20,001 nucleotides of DNA. It comes from Betaproteobacteria bacterium (GTDB lineage Bacteria > Pseudomonadota > Gammaproteobacteria > Burkholderiales > SG8-39). Positions 7,566-15,130 of the stretch are shown one piece after another. The notes beneath the pieces are model-generated. The model had not been told where the DNA came from, did not search any database, and saw nothing but the letters and a program-made list of their open reading frames with translations. Where the stretch lies: NCBI GenBank assembly GCA_011391185.1, contig JAABRB010000022.1:1-20001 (forward strand). Reading direction: 5' to 3'. Numbering within the stretch: position 1 is the stretch's first letter; every line of letters starts with the position of its first letter. A program made the translations under genes and the position numbers.

Positions 7566-9808
7566 GCAGTTCCGAGGGGCTGTCGGAGCTTTGCCGGAAG
7601 CACGGAATTGCCCCGGACTACACCGATATCTGGGGCAATCGCCATGCCGCCCCGGACGACACGCGCGTCGCCCTGCTTGCCGAGTTCGGCGTCAACGCCA
7701 CGACACCGCAGGCGGTCGACGCCGCAAATCGCGCACATGAGTCCAACCGCTGGCGCGAGATTCTGCCGATCGTGATCGTGGTGCGTGAAGGCGCCGCCCC
7801 CTGGACGGTGCGCCTGAACCTGTCCGCGGCGCTCGACGCCGCCCCGCTAAGTTGGCAGGTCCTCGACGAGAGCGGTGCGAGCCACTCGGGTCAGTTCGTG
7901 CCCGGCGAGCTTCCGAGCCCCGAGCGCAACGGGGATTTCGTCGCGCGCGAGCTCCCTCTGCCGGGCGTGGTCGGGCTCGGCTACCACCGTCTCGCGCTCC
8001 TGCACGCCAACGCAGTCGCGGCCGAAGCGTCGCTCGTGGTCGCGCCGCCGGCGTGCTACCGCCCGGCCGCGGTCCAGGGCGAAGGACGCGTCTGGGGCGC
8101 GGTCGCGCAGGTCTACGCGCTGCGCTCGGAGCGCAACTGGGGCATCGGCGACTTCACCGACCTCCGCACCGTCCTCGAGCAATGGGCGCATCGCGGCGCG
8201 GCGATCGTCGGAGTGAATCCGCTGCATGCCCTGTTTCCGCACAACCCGGCACACGCGAGCCCGTACAGTCCGTCGTCACGCCTGTTCCTGAACGTGCTCT
8301 TCGTCGACGTCGAGGCGGTGGAGGACTTCCGCGAGTGCGAAGCGGCCGTGAACGAGGTCTTCTCGGCACCGTTCCAGGCCCGGCTGCAGAAGCTGCGCGA
8401 GGCACCGCTGGTCGACTACCCGGCGGTGGCCGAAACCAAGTTCGCGGCGCTCGAGCGCCTGTACGCTCACTTCCGCGACCGCCATCTCGCGGCGGACACG
8501 GCGCGTGCCAAGGCTTTCCGCGCGTTCCAGGCGGAACGCGGCAGGCAACTGTGGCGCCATGCGCTCTTCGAGGCGCTGCAGGCGCATTTCCACCGCGACG
8601 ACCCGAATGTCTGGGGTTGGCCGGCATGGCCCGCGCCCTATCGGAATCCGGACTCGCGCGAGGTGGCGCGGTTCGCGGACGCGCACGTCGTGCGGGTCGA
8701 GTACTACCAGTATCTGCAGTGGCAGGCGGAGCAGCAGCTCGCCCAGGTGGGCCGGCGCTCGTACGAGCTCGAGCTCGGTGTCGGGCTGTACGAGGACCTT
8801 GCGGTCTCGATCGATCGCGGCGGCGCCGAGGCCTGGGCGAACCAGGATCTCTATGCCGCGACGGCAAGCGTGGGTGCGCCACCCGACGATTTCAATCTGG
8901 CGGGACAGAACTGGGGCCTGCCGCCACCCCGCCCGGAACGGCTGCGCGAGGTCCGCTACGAGCCGCTCGTCGCCACGCTGCGCGAGAACATGCGCCACGC
9001 GGGCGCGTTGCGCATCGATCACGTCATCGGCCTTTCCCGCCTGTTCTGGATTCCGGAGGGCAAGTCGCCCGCGGACGGCGCATACGTCCACTATCCGTTC
9101 GCCGATCTCCTCGGGATCATCGCGCTGGAAAGCCATCGCAACCAGTGCATGGTGATCGGCGAGGATCTCGGCACCGTTCCGGACGCGGTGCGGGAAGGCC
9201 TCAACGCCTGCGGGATCCTGTCCTACCGGCTACTCTTCTTCGAGCGCAATGCCGCAGGCGAATTCCGCGCGCCAGCCGATTACCCGACCGACGCCCTCGT
9301 GGCCGCGAGCACGCACGATCTCCCCACGCTCGCCGGCTACTGGGAGGGAAGCGACCTTCTGCTGCGCGATCAGCTGGGTCTGATTCCGGTCGACGCCCAG
9401 CGCCAGAGTCGCATCGTCGAGCGCGCCCAGGACCGCGCGCGGCTGCTCCGTGCGATCGAGCGCGAAGGGTTGCTGCCATCGGGCGCGACTGTGAACCCGG
9501 TTTCGATGCCGGTCATGACACCGGAGTTCGTGCGCAGCCTGCACGTCTACCTTGCGCGCACGCCCGCGAAGATCCTGGTGGTCCAGCCCGAGGACGTGCT
9601 GGGCATGCGCGAGCAGGTGAACCTGCCGGCCACCACCGACGAGCATCCGAACTGGCGCAGAAAGCTCGCGCTCGACCTCGAGCGCTTCGGCGACGACGAG
9701 CGTTTCATGGCGCTCGCCAACGCGCTGGCGGGGCTGCGCGCCCATGAGCGTTCAGCGGGGCCGCGACGCAGGACCTTTGCAGTCGCGAAAATTCCGCGCG
9801 CAACCTAG
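7562..9808 (+). CDS. malQ: 4-alpha-glucanotransferase (amylomaltase, GH77)
   Basis: Transfers alpha-1,4-glucan segments between maltooligosaccharides, releasing glucose. The 748-residue length fits the longer, E. coli-like form with an N-terminal extension of about 160 residues before the barrel. GH77 signatures are WGAVAQVYALRSERNWGIGD, the nucleophile Asp486 in GALRIDHVIGLSRLFWIP, the acid/base Glu534 in VIGEDLGTVP, and Asp586 in ASTHDLPTLAGYWEG. The ATG has a GGAG 8 bases upstream. The last 20 or so residues, after ALAGLRA, do not look like MalQ; the frame runs into the start of the treY remnant (IPRAT) and ends at what is a nonsense codon in treY. The normal MalQ end was probably near the ATGA at 9744-9747, which is in another frame. 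Activity is unlikely to be affected. Confidence 0.95.
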   Translation: MSSSEGLSELCRKHGIAPDYTDIWGNRHAAPDDTRVALLAEFGVNATTPQAVDAANRAHESNRWREILPIVIVVREGAAPWTVRLNLSAALDAAPLSWQVLDESGASHSGQFVPGELPSPERNGDFVARELPLPGVVGLGYHRLALLHANAVAAEASLVVAPPACYRPAAVQGEGRVWGAVAQVYALRSERNWGIGDFTDLRTVLEQWAHRGAAIVGVNPLHALFPHNPAHASPYSPSSRLFLNVLFVDVEAVEDFRECEAAVNEVFSAPFQARLQKLREAPLVDYPAVAETKFAALERLYAHFRDRHLAADTARAKAFRAFQAERGRQLWRHALFEALQAHFHRDDPNVWGWPAWPAPYRNPDSREVARFADAHVVRVEYYQYLQWQAEQQLAQVGRRSYELELGVGLYEDLAVSIDRGGAEAWANQDLYAATASVGAPPDDFNLAGQNWGLPPPRPERLREVRYEPLVATLRENMRHAGALRIDHVIGLSRLFWIPEGKSPADGAYVHYPFADLLGIIALESHRNQCMVIGEDLGTVPDAVREGLNACGILSYRLLFFERNAAGEFRAPADYPTDALVAASTHDLPTLAGYWEGSDLLLRDQLGLIPVDAQRQSRIVERAQDRARLLRAIEREGLLPSGATVNPVSMPVMTPEFVRSLHVYLARTPAKILVVQPEDVLGMREQVNLPATTDEHPNWRRKLALDLERFGDDERFMALANALAGLRAHERSAGPRRRTFAVAKIPRAT

Positions 9809-11111
9809 CGCCTGCAGCTCAATCAGCATTTCACCTTCGCGCACGCCACCGAGCTCGTGCCTACCTCGCCGCGCTGGGCGTGAGTCACGTGTACTGCTCG
9901 CCCTACCTGCGCGCGCGCCGGCAGCACGCACGGCTACGACATCATCGACCACGCCTCGCTCAATCTGGAGATCGGCAGCCGCGAGGACTTCGAGCGTTTT
10001 GTGACCGTGCTGCGCGCACATGGCATGGGCCAGATCCTCGACATGATACCCAACCACATGGGCGTGATGGGCGCGGACAACGTCTGGTGGCTGGACGTTC
10101 TGGAGAACGGTCCGGCGTCGGTCTAAGCCGGCCACTTCGACATCGACTGGCAGCCCGTGAACGTGCACCTCGCGAACCGGGTATTGATCCCCGTTCGCGG
10201 CGATCACTACGGGCTGGTGCTGGAACGCGGCGAGCTCAAGCTCGCATTCGATGCGCCGAGCGGTTCGTTCAGCGTCTTTTATTTCGGGCACCGCTTCCCG
10301 GTGGATCCGCGTGAATATCCACGCATCCTCGAGCGGGCGGTGCGCACGCTGGGCCTCGCCGATCTGGCAGGCCCGGCGGCGGCCCAGCTATCGAGCCTGA
10401 TCGCCGCATTCGGGCATTTTCCGGAACGCGAGATCGCGGCGTCCGAGCCGATCGCCGAGCGCCACGGCGACAAGGATCTCCACAAGCACCGGCTTGCACA
10501 GCTCGCTGGAGAGGCGCCGGCGGTGCGCGACGCCATCGAGCGCGCCGTGCGAATACCTCGGCACGGAGACCCGGGATTTCAGCCTCGTCAACCCGGACAA
10601 CCGGCGCCCGGTGGACGATGCGCGCCGCAAGAGCATGCTGGATCGGATGACGGCGCTCGCGGGATCCGGGGACATGGCCGATGCCGTTCGCGAAATGGCC
10701 GGTACGCCCGATGACGGTCGCGCCAAGCTCTGGGTGGTCTGGCGCGCGCTCGGATTGCGGCGCGATCACCCCGAGTTGTTCGAGAAAGGGGACTACGCGC
10801 CGATCGCAGCGGCCGGCGCGCGTGCCGATCACGTGGTCGCATTTGCGCGCCGCCATGCGGACATCGGGGTGATCGCGGTCGCCGGCCGGCTCTGGGCATC
10901 GCTCGGCCTCGACGCGCGCGTGCCGCCGCTCGGCGAGGCCGTCTGGGGCGACACCTCCATCGACGCCGGGCTGGTTCCGGCAGGCTCCCAAATCATCAAT
11001 GCACTCACCGGCGAGCGGGTATCCGTGCAGGATGGCCGAATCCTGCTCGCGGATGCGTTTGCACGCTTTCCGGGTGCGCTGCTCACGTATAACATCGACC
11101 CTCGAAAGTGA
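9744..11111 (+). pseudogene. treY: Decayed maltooligosyl trehalose synthase
   Basis: Pieces of TreY, which converts the reducing end of maltooligosaccharides to trehalosyl, are readable in three frames. They are: KIPRAT, a TAG at 9806-9808 in place of Tyr, then RLQLNQHFTFAHATELV; after a one-base loss near 9860, YLAALGVSHVYCSPYLRAR; after a second frameshift near 9917, GSTHGYDIIDHASLNLEIGS on to GADNVWWLDVLENGPASV; then a TAA at 10124-10126 in place of Tyr, followed by AGHFDIDWQPV and HRFPVDPREYPRILERAVR. Near 10550 the sequence jumps to the C-terminal domain in yet another frame (DFSLVNPDNRRPVDDARRKS to the end at 11111). Several hundred codons between, including the barrel core that holds the catalytic Asp and Glu in this family, are deleted. 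Intact TreY is about 700-950 residues. The partner treZ is not in the window. The fragment 10494-11111 is open but is not a functional enzyme. Confidence 0.93.
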
Positions 11112-12535
11112 GCGAACCGACCGCCGACCCGCCGCCCGATCGAGCCCCGCCCGAGGGGCCTCCGCCCGCCGGGCACATGGGTCCCGCCACGCGCCCGGGA
11201 GGCACGTCCGCGGCGCCGCAGGTCCAGCCGGCACAGCTGCAGGAGCTGTGGTCGCGCCGGATCTGGACACAGCGCATCGCATTGTGGGCAGCCGCCTCCA
11301 CCGTGGCCGGGGCGGCAATCTTCTTCGCGCTCGCTGCGGACTACGTGGAAGCGCTCTTTCGCCAGCGGATCGATCAATCGCCCTATCTGCCGCTTCTCAT
11401 CACTCCCGTGGGCGTGGCGCTCGCCGCGTGGCTCGTCCGGTACTTTCCGGGTACTGCCGGCAGCGGCATCCCGCCGGTCATCGCCGCCCTCGCGGTGACG
11501 GAACGTTCGGCGCGCGCCGGATTGATCAGCCTGCGCATCGCTTTCGGCAAGATCGCGCTCACGGTGCTCGGCATCGGCGCCGGCGCGTCCGTCGGCCGCG
11601 AGGGGCCGATGGTCCAGGTCGGAGCCTCGATCATGCACGCGATGGGCGGCATCGGCCGGGCGGCCTATCCGGGCGCCGAGCGGGGAATGATCGTGGCCGG
11701 CGGCGCGGCCGGCATCGCGGCAGCGTTCAACACGCCGCTCACCGGAATCGTGTTCGCAGTCGAGATGAGCCGATCGCTCGAGGAGCGGACGAGCGGGACG
11801 ATCCTCACCTCCGTCATCCTGGCCGGCTTCATCGCACTGGCGGTGCTCGGGGACTATACGTACTTCGGCCGCACGTCCGCGTCAGCGGGCCTGGGCGATG
11901 CCTGGATCGCCATCGGCGTCGTCGGAGTGGCCGGCGGACTCGCCGGCGGATTGTTCAGCAGGATCCTGAGCGGCGCCGCGCGCGGCCTTCAGGGGCGGCT
12001 CGGCGCTTTCTCCCGCATGCGTCCGGTCGCCTTTGCCGCGGCGTGCGGGCTGGTGCTCGCGCTGATCGGCCTCGCATCCGGGGGCACCAGCTACGGAACC
12101 GGGTACTACGAGGCGCGCCAGATCATCGAGGGCACCGCCGAGCTTCCCTGGACCTACGGGCTCTACAAGCTCATGGCGACCATCGTGTCTGCGGTGAGCG
12201 GAATTCCCGGCGGCCTCTTCGCGCCGTCGCTCGCCATCGGGGCCGGCCTGGGCGCAAACCTCGCGGTGCTCATGCCCTACCTGCCCACCGCCGTGGTCGC
12301 GCTGCTCGGAATGGTCGCGTTCTTCGCCGGCGTGGTGCGCGTGCCGATCACCGCCTTCGTGATCGTGCTGGAGATGACCGACAGTCAGAGCATGCTGATG
12401 CCGCTCATGGCGACCTCGCTCATCGCCACCGGCATGTCGCGTCTGGTGTGCCCGGTGCCCCTCTTCGACGCGCTCGCTGCAGGCCTGATTCCCTCGCGCA
12501 CGCCGCATTCTTCCGGCGCCTCGCCCGTGGCTTGA
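11108..12535 (+). CDS. CLC-family chloride channel/transporter
   Basis: A 475-residue membrane protein of the CLC family, without C-terminal CBS domains. The start is a GTG overlapping the treY remnant stop (GTGA). A Pro-rich hydrophilic N-terminus of about 60 residues precedes the helices. Chloride-site motifs are present: TAGSGIPPV (Ser119), GREGPMVQVGA with the gating Glu165, and GIPGGLFAPSLAIGAGLG. At the place of the intracellular proton-relay Glu203 of the E. coli antiporter (FNTPLTGIVFAVEMSR), the neighbour Glu219 is kept but the relay position is Met220. The residue matching Tyr445 appears to be Phe (PVPLFDAL). In relatives such changes alter or abolish proton coupling, so channel-like behaviour is possible but unproven. 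Its place inside a glucan operon is unusual. Confidence 0.93.
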   Translation: MSEPTADPPPDRAPPEGPPPAGHMGPATRPGGTSAAPQVQPAQLQELWSRRIWTQRIALWAAASTVAGAAIFFALAADYVEALFRQRIDQSPYLPLLITPVGVALAAWLVRYFPGTAGSGIPPVIAALAVTERSARAGLISLRIAFGKIALTVLGIGAGASVGREGPMVQVGASIMHAMGGIGRAAYPGAERGMIVAGGAAGIAAAFNTPLTGIVFAVEMSRSLEERTSGTILTSVILAGFIALAVLGDYTYFGRTSASAGLGDAWIAIGVVGVAGGLAGGLFSRILSGAARGLQGRLGAFSRMRPVAFAAACGLVLALIGLASGGTSYGTGYYEARQIIEGTAELPWTYGLYKLMATIVSAVSGIPGGLFAPSLAIGAGLGANLAVLMPYLPTAVVALLGMVAFFAGVVRVPITAFVIVLEMTDSQSMLMPLMATSLIATGMSRLVCPVPLFDALAAGLIPSRTPHSSGASPVA

Positions 12536-12552
12536 CCAGCGCCGCGGGATCG

Positions 12553-13755
12553 ATGACCCAACCGACATCCGCAGAGCGCTCGCTGGTCGAGGAATGCCGG
12601 GCGCGTTCCATCGAACTTCTGCGCGCCAATCTCACGCCGGCCGGAATTCTCGCCGCGGCGCCCGGCGCACGGTCCCGGGCGCGCGGTTACACGGCGATCT
12701 TCGGCCGCGATGCTGCCGTGTGCGCGATCGGGATGGCGCTGTCGGGAGATCCCGAGCTCGAACGCGAGGCGTCCACCGGGCTCACCACACTGGCCCGCCA
12801 CCAGGCGCCGAACGGCCAGATCCCGAAGTTCGTGGACGTGGAGCACGCGGAAGCCGACTTCTGGTATCTCGGCTGCATCGATGCGACCCTCTGGTGGCTG
12901 GGCGGCCTGGCGCTCCTCGACCTGTGCGACCCGCGCCGCCGGTTGCGCGAGCGGCATGCCGAAGGGATCGGCCGCGCGATCATATGGCTGCAGGCGCAGG
13001 AACACCAGCGGTTCTTCCTGCTGCAGCAGAACGAAGCAAGCGACTGGGCCGACATCATGCCCCGCTCCGGATTCGTGCTGTACACGAATGCGCTCTGGCA
13101 CTGGGTCAAGCGGCTCTTCGGCCTATCGCACCAGCGGGAGACGCGCACGATCGCCAACCAGCTGTTCCATCCGTTCGGGGCCGAGCTGGCCGAATACCGG
13201 CGCGCGCGCCTTCTCGTGCATTACGTGAAGCGCGAAGCACGCAATCGCGTCCTGTATCTCTCGTTCGTCAACTTCGCGTTTTTCGGCGCTGAAGGTGACG
13301 TCTTCGGAAATATTCTCGCAGTCCTGTGCGGACTGGCCGATGGCCCCGCGCGTTCGCGGGTGCTGCGATCGCTCGAGCGCGCCGGGGTCACCGACCCCTA
13401 TCCGGTGCGTACTGTGTGCGAGCCGATCCGCGAGACCCATTTTCTCTGGCGGCCGTACATGTCGCGACACCGCCAGAATCTCGCCTGGCAATACCACAAC
13501 GGCGGCATCTGGCCGTTCGTCGGCGGATTCTGGGTGACGGCGTTGGCCGACGCCGGATTGCGCGATCGCGCGCAGCGCGAGCTGGCGAAGGTTGCGCGCG
13601 CGAACGCGCTCGGCAGATGGCAGTTCAACGAGTGGCTGCACGGCCGGACCCTGGAGCCGTCCGGAATGCCCCGCCAGTCCTGGAATGCCGCAGCGTTCCT
13701 GATGGCCCACCGCGCAGCGCACAGCGGGACGCGACCGTTTCGCATTGGAGCGTAA
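12553..13755 (+). CDS. (alpha/alpha)6-barrel glycoside hydrolase, GH100/debranching-enzyme-like
   Basis: A 400-residue soluble protein with the look of six-hairpin glycosidases. Visible blocks are GYTAIFGRDAAVCAIGMALS (about residues 46-65), ARHQAPNGQIPKFVD, ADFWYLGCIDATLWWLGGLA, NEASDWADIMPRSGFVLYTN (about 159-178) and WQYHNGGIWPFVGGFWVTAL (about 315-334). These recall alkaline/neutral invertases (GH100) and the amylo-alpha-1,6-glucosidase domain of debranching enzymes. The exact family and substrate cannot be fixed by eye; context favours an alpha-glucan or a sugar derived from it. Likely acid residues are the Asp pair of SDWAD. The ATG at 12553 is chosen; a TTG at 12532, overlapping the CLC stop as TTGA, is an in-frame alternative that fits the coupling pattern of this operon. 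The longer open frame upstream is a shadow of the CLC gene. It appears to be the last gene of the glycogen operon. Confidence 0.8.
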   Translation: MTQPTSAERSLVEECRARSIELLRANLTPAGILAAAPGARSRARGYTAIFGRDAAVCAIGMALSGDPELEREASTGLTTLARHQAPNGQIPKFVDVEHAEADFWYLGCIDATLWWLGGLALLDLCDPRRRLRERHAEGIGRAIIWLQAQEHQRFFLLQQNEASDWADIMPRSGFVLYTNALWHWVKRLFGLSHQRETRTIANQLFHPFGAELAEYRRARLLVHYVKREARNRVLYLSFVNFAFFGAEGDVFGNILAVLCGLADGPARSRVLRSLERAGVTDPYPVRTVCEPIRETHFLWRPYMSRHRQNLAWQYHNGGIWPFVGGFWVTALADAGLRDRAQRELAKVARANALGRWQFNEWLHGRTLEPSGMPRQSWNAAAFLMAHRAAHSGTRPFRIGA

Positions 13756-13843
13756 GTCGCGTCGGGAGGATCTGGGCGATCGTCGAGTGCGCTCGGCTGG
13801 TGTACCCTATCGGGGGCGCACGACGGCCGCCCTGATTTCGAAG

Positions 13844-13869
13844 ATCTCCCCGGCTGAACATCTCCCCGG
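13844..13869. repeat. 10-base direct repeat upstream of the rhomboid gene
   Basis: ATCTCCCCGG occurs at 13844-13853 and again at 13860-13869, with a 6-base spacer (CTGAAC). It sits in the 162-base gap between the glycosidase and the rhomboid gene, about 50 bases before the latter's ATG. It could be a regulator site, but no known operator matches and chance is possible in GC-rich DNA. Confidence 0.3.
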
Positions 13870-13917
13870 ATCTCTTTCGGCATTCACCGTCCCGACAACT
13901 TATTACCCGCTTCCAGA

Positions 13918-14508
13918 ATGATTCCGTCCATTCCTCCCGCCACGCAGATCCTGATCATCGCGAACGTTGCGGTCTACCTGCTCCAGGCGATCGGCGGCCG
14001 GACCCTGATCGACCTCTTCGCACTCTGGCCGCTCGCGTCCGGGTTCCTGCCCTGGCAGGTCGTGACTTACGGCTTCCTGCATGGAGGACTCACGCATCTG
14101 CTTCTGAACATGTTCGCCCTGTATATGTTCGGCGGCGAGATCGAGCGCGTCGTCGGTTCGCGGCGCTACCTCACCTTTTATCTGGTGTGCGTGCTGAGCG
14201 CGGCGGCCGCCCAGCTGCTGGTGACCGCGGCGCTCGCGGCGCCGCCCTATCCGACGGTCGGTGCGTCCGGCGGCGTGTTCGGCGTGTTGCTGGCCTTTGC
14301 GTTGTACTTTCCCACCCGCAAGATCCTGCTCATCCTCCCGCCGATTCCGCTACCGGCCTGGCTCTTCGTGACGCTCTTCGGCCTCCTGGAGCTCTATTTC
14401 GGGGTCACCGGCACCCAGGCCGGCGTCGCGCACTTCGCGCACCTGGGCGGCATGGTCGGAGGCTATCTGATGATCCGTCACTGGCGCAGCGCCAGGAAAC
14501 GCACCTGA
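13918..14508 (+). CDS. Rhomboid family intramembrane serine protease
   Basis: A 196-residue inner-membrane protein of the rhomboid family, which cleaves transmembrane segments of partner proteins. Six hydrophobic helices are visible. The family HGGLTHLLLNMFALYMFGGE loop (about residues 61-80) precedes the catalytic serine, Ser117 in GASGGVFGV. The partner histidine is His175 in HFAHLGGMVGGYL. There is no extra cytoplasmic domain, so it is the short GlpG-like core type. It is preceded by a 162-base gap, so it probably has its own promoter. Substrate is unknown. The ATG at 13918 begins just before the first helix and gives the usual length; no strong ribosome binding site precedes it. Confidence 0.95.
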   Translation: MIPSIPPATQILIIANVAVYLLQAIGGRTLIDLFALWPLASGFLPWQVVTYGFLHGGLTHLLLNMFALYMFGGEIERVVGSRRYLTFYLVCVLSAAAAQLLVTAALAAPPYPTVGASGGVFGVLLAFALYFPTRKILLILPPIPLPAWLFVTLFGLLELYFGVTGTQAGVAHFAHLGGMVGGYLMIRHWRSARKRT

Positions 14509-14565
14509 CGGAGTCACGCCGCTTCGCACAACACACGCATTCATAACAGCGACGAAGGAAAACCC

Positions 14566-14853
14566 ATGGCAAACGAGGGCTACCACGAGCCGATCAGTGA
14601 GCTGCGTGACGAAACGCGCGACATGCACCGTGCGATCGTCTCGCTGATGGAGGAACTCGAGGCGGTGGACTGGTACAACCAGCGGGTGGATGCGTGCAAG
14701 GATCCGGAGCTGCGCGCGATCCTCGCGCACAACCGTGACGAGGAAAAGGAGCACGCCTCCATGGTGCTCGAGTGGATCCGCCGGCACGACCCCTCGTTCG
14801 ACCACGAGCTGCGGGACTATCTCTTCACGGAGAAGAGCCTGACGCACGACTGA
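14566..14853 (+). CDS. EncFtn-type (encapsulated) ferritin-like protein without targeting tail
   Basis: A 95-residue protein closely resembling encapsulated ferritins, two-helix proteins that form annular decamers and oxidise iron at subunit interfaces. The core SLMEELEAVDWYNQRVDACK and AHNRDEEKEHASMVLEWIRR gives the iron ligands expected from the Rhodospirillum rubrum protein: Glu30 with neighbours Glu29 and Glu32, and Glu60 and His63 in the ExxH motif. A GAAGGA ribosome binding site precedes the ATG. In studied systems a C-terminal peptide directs EncFtn into an encapsulin shell; here the protein ends at YLFTEKSLTHD with no such tail, and no encapsulin gene is found on either side. It could have its targeting partner elsewhere, be fused in relatives, or act without a shell. 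Confidence 0.9.
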   Translation: MANEGYHEPISELRDETRDMHRAIVSLMEELEAVDWYNQRVDACKDPELRAILAHNRDEEKEHASMVLEWIRRHDPSFDHELRDYLFTEKSLTHD

Positions 14854-15108
14854 TTACGATTTGGCGCCGGGGACCCGGCTCGCCCTGCCGTTGCCTGTCC
14901 GGTCCGACACGTGCACCGCGGCGCGCCGCATTTCGGCAGCACTCTCGAGCGTCGGCACCATGAAGACCAGCGCGCCCTGCGACCTGATCCAGTGTGCCAC
15001 GGACTGCTCGAGATACTGCAGCGTCTTGTCCCGGAACCCGAGCTCCGTGGGCGGCTGGTGCATGAGCCGCGCCGAGAGCCCGATCCGGATCGGCCGGGGT
15101 CGCGTCAT
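14854..15108 (-). pseudogene. N-terminal stub of a PuuD-like class I glutamine amidotransferase
   Basis: From an ATG at 15108 the frame reads IRIGLSARLMHQPPTELGFR, KTLQYLEQSVAHWIRSQGAL and VFMVPTLES, which matches the start of gamma-glutamyl-GABA hydrolase (peptidase C26) family proteins that often sit beside YbdK-type ligases. The match stops at about 14902 (VHVSD); the last 15 residues are unrelated and the frame stops at 14854, directly against the end of the convergent ferritin gene. An intact protein is about 250 residues with a Cys-His-Glu triad, none of which is present, so the piece cannot be an active amidotransferase. It lies 22 bases after the YbdK-type gene. Most likely a deletion or rearrangement removed the rest. 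Confidence 0.8.
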
Positions 15109-15130
15109 TTCCGCTGGCGCGCCGCGCGGC

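Noticed and set aside
10999..12552. Long N-terminal extension in the frame of the glycosidase
   Set aside because: This part is an alternative frame of the CLC gene, Arg/Gly/His-rich with no fold; the glycosidase homology starts only after 12553.
11882..12568. Minus-strand open frame opposite the CLC gene
   Set aside because: Very rich in His, Arg, Gly and Glu, with no recognisable motif; antisense shadow.
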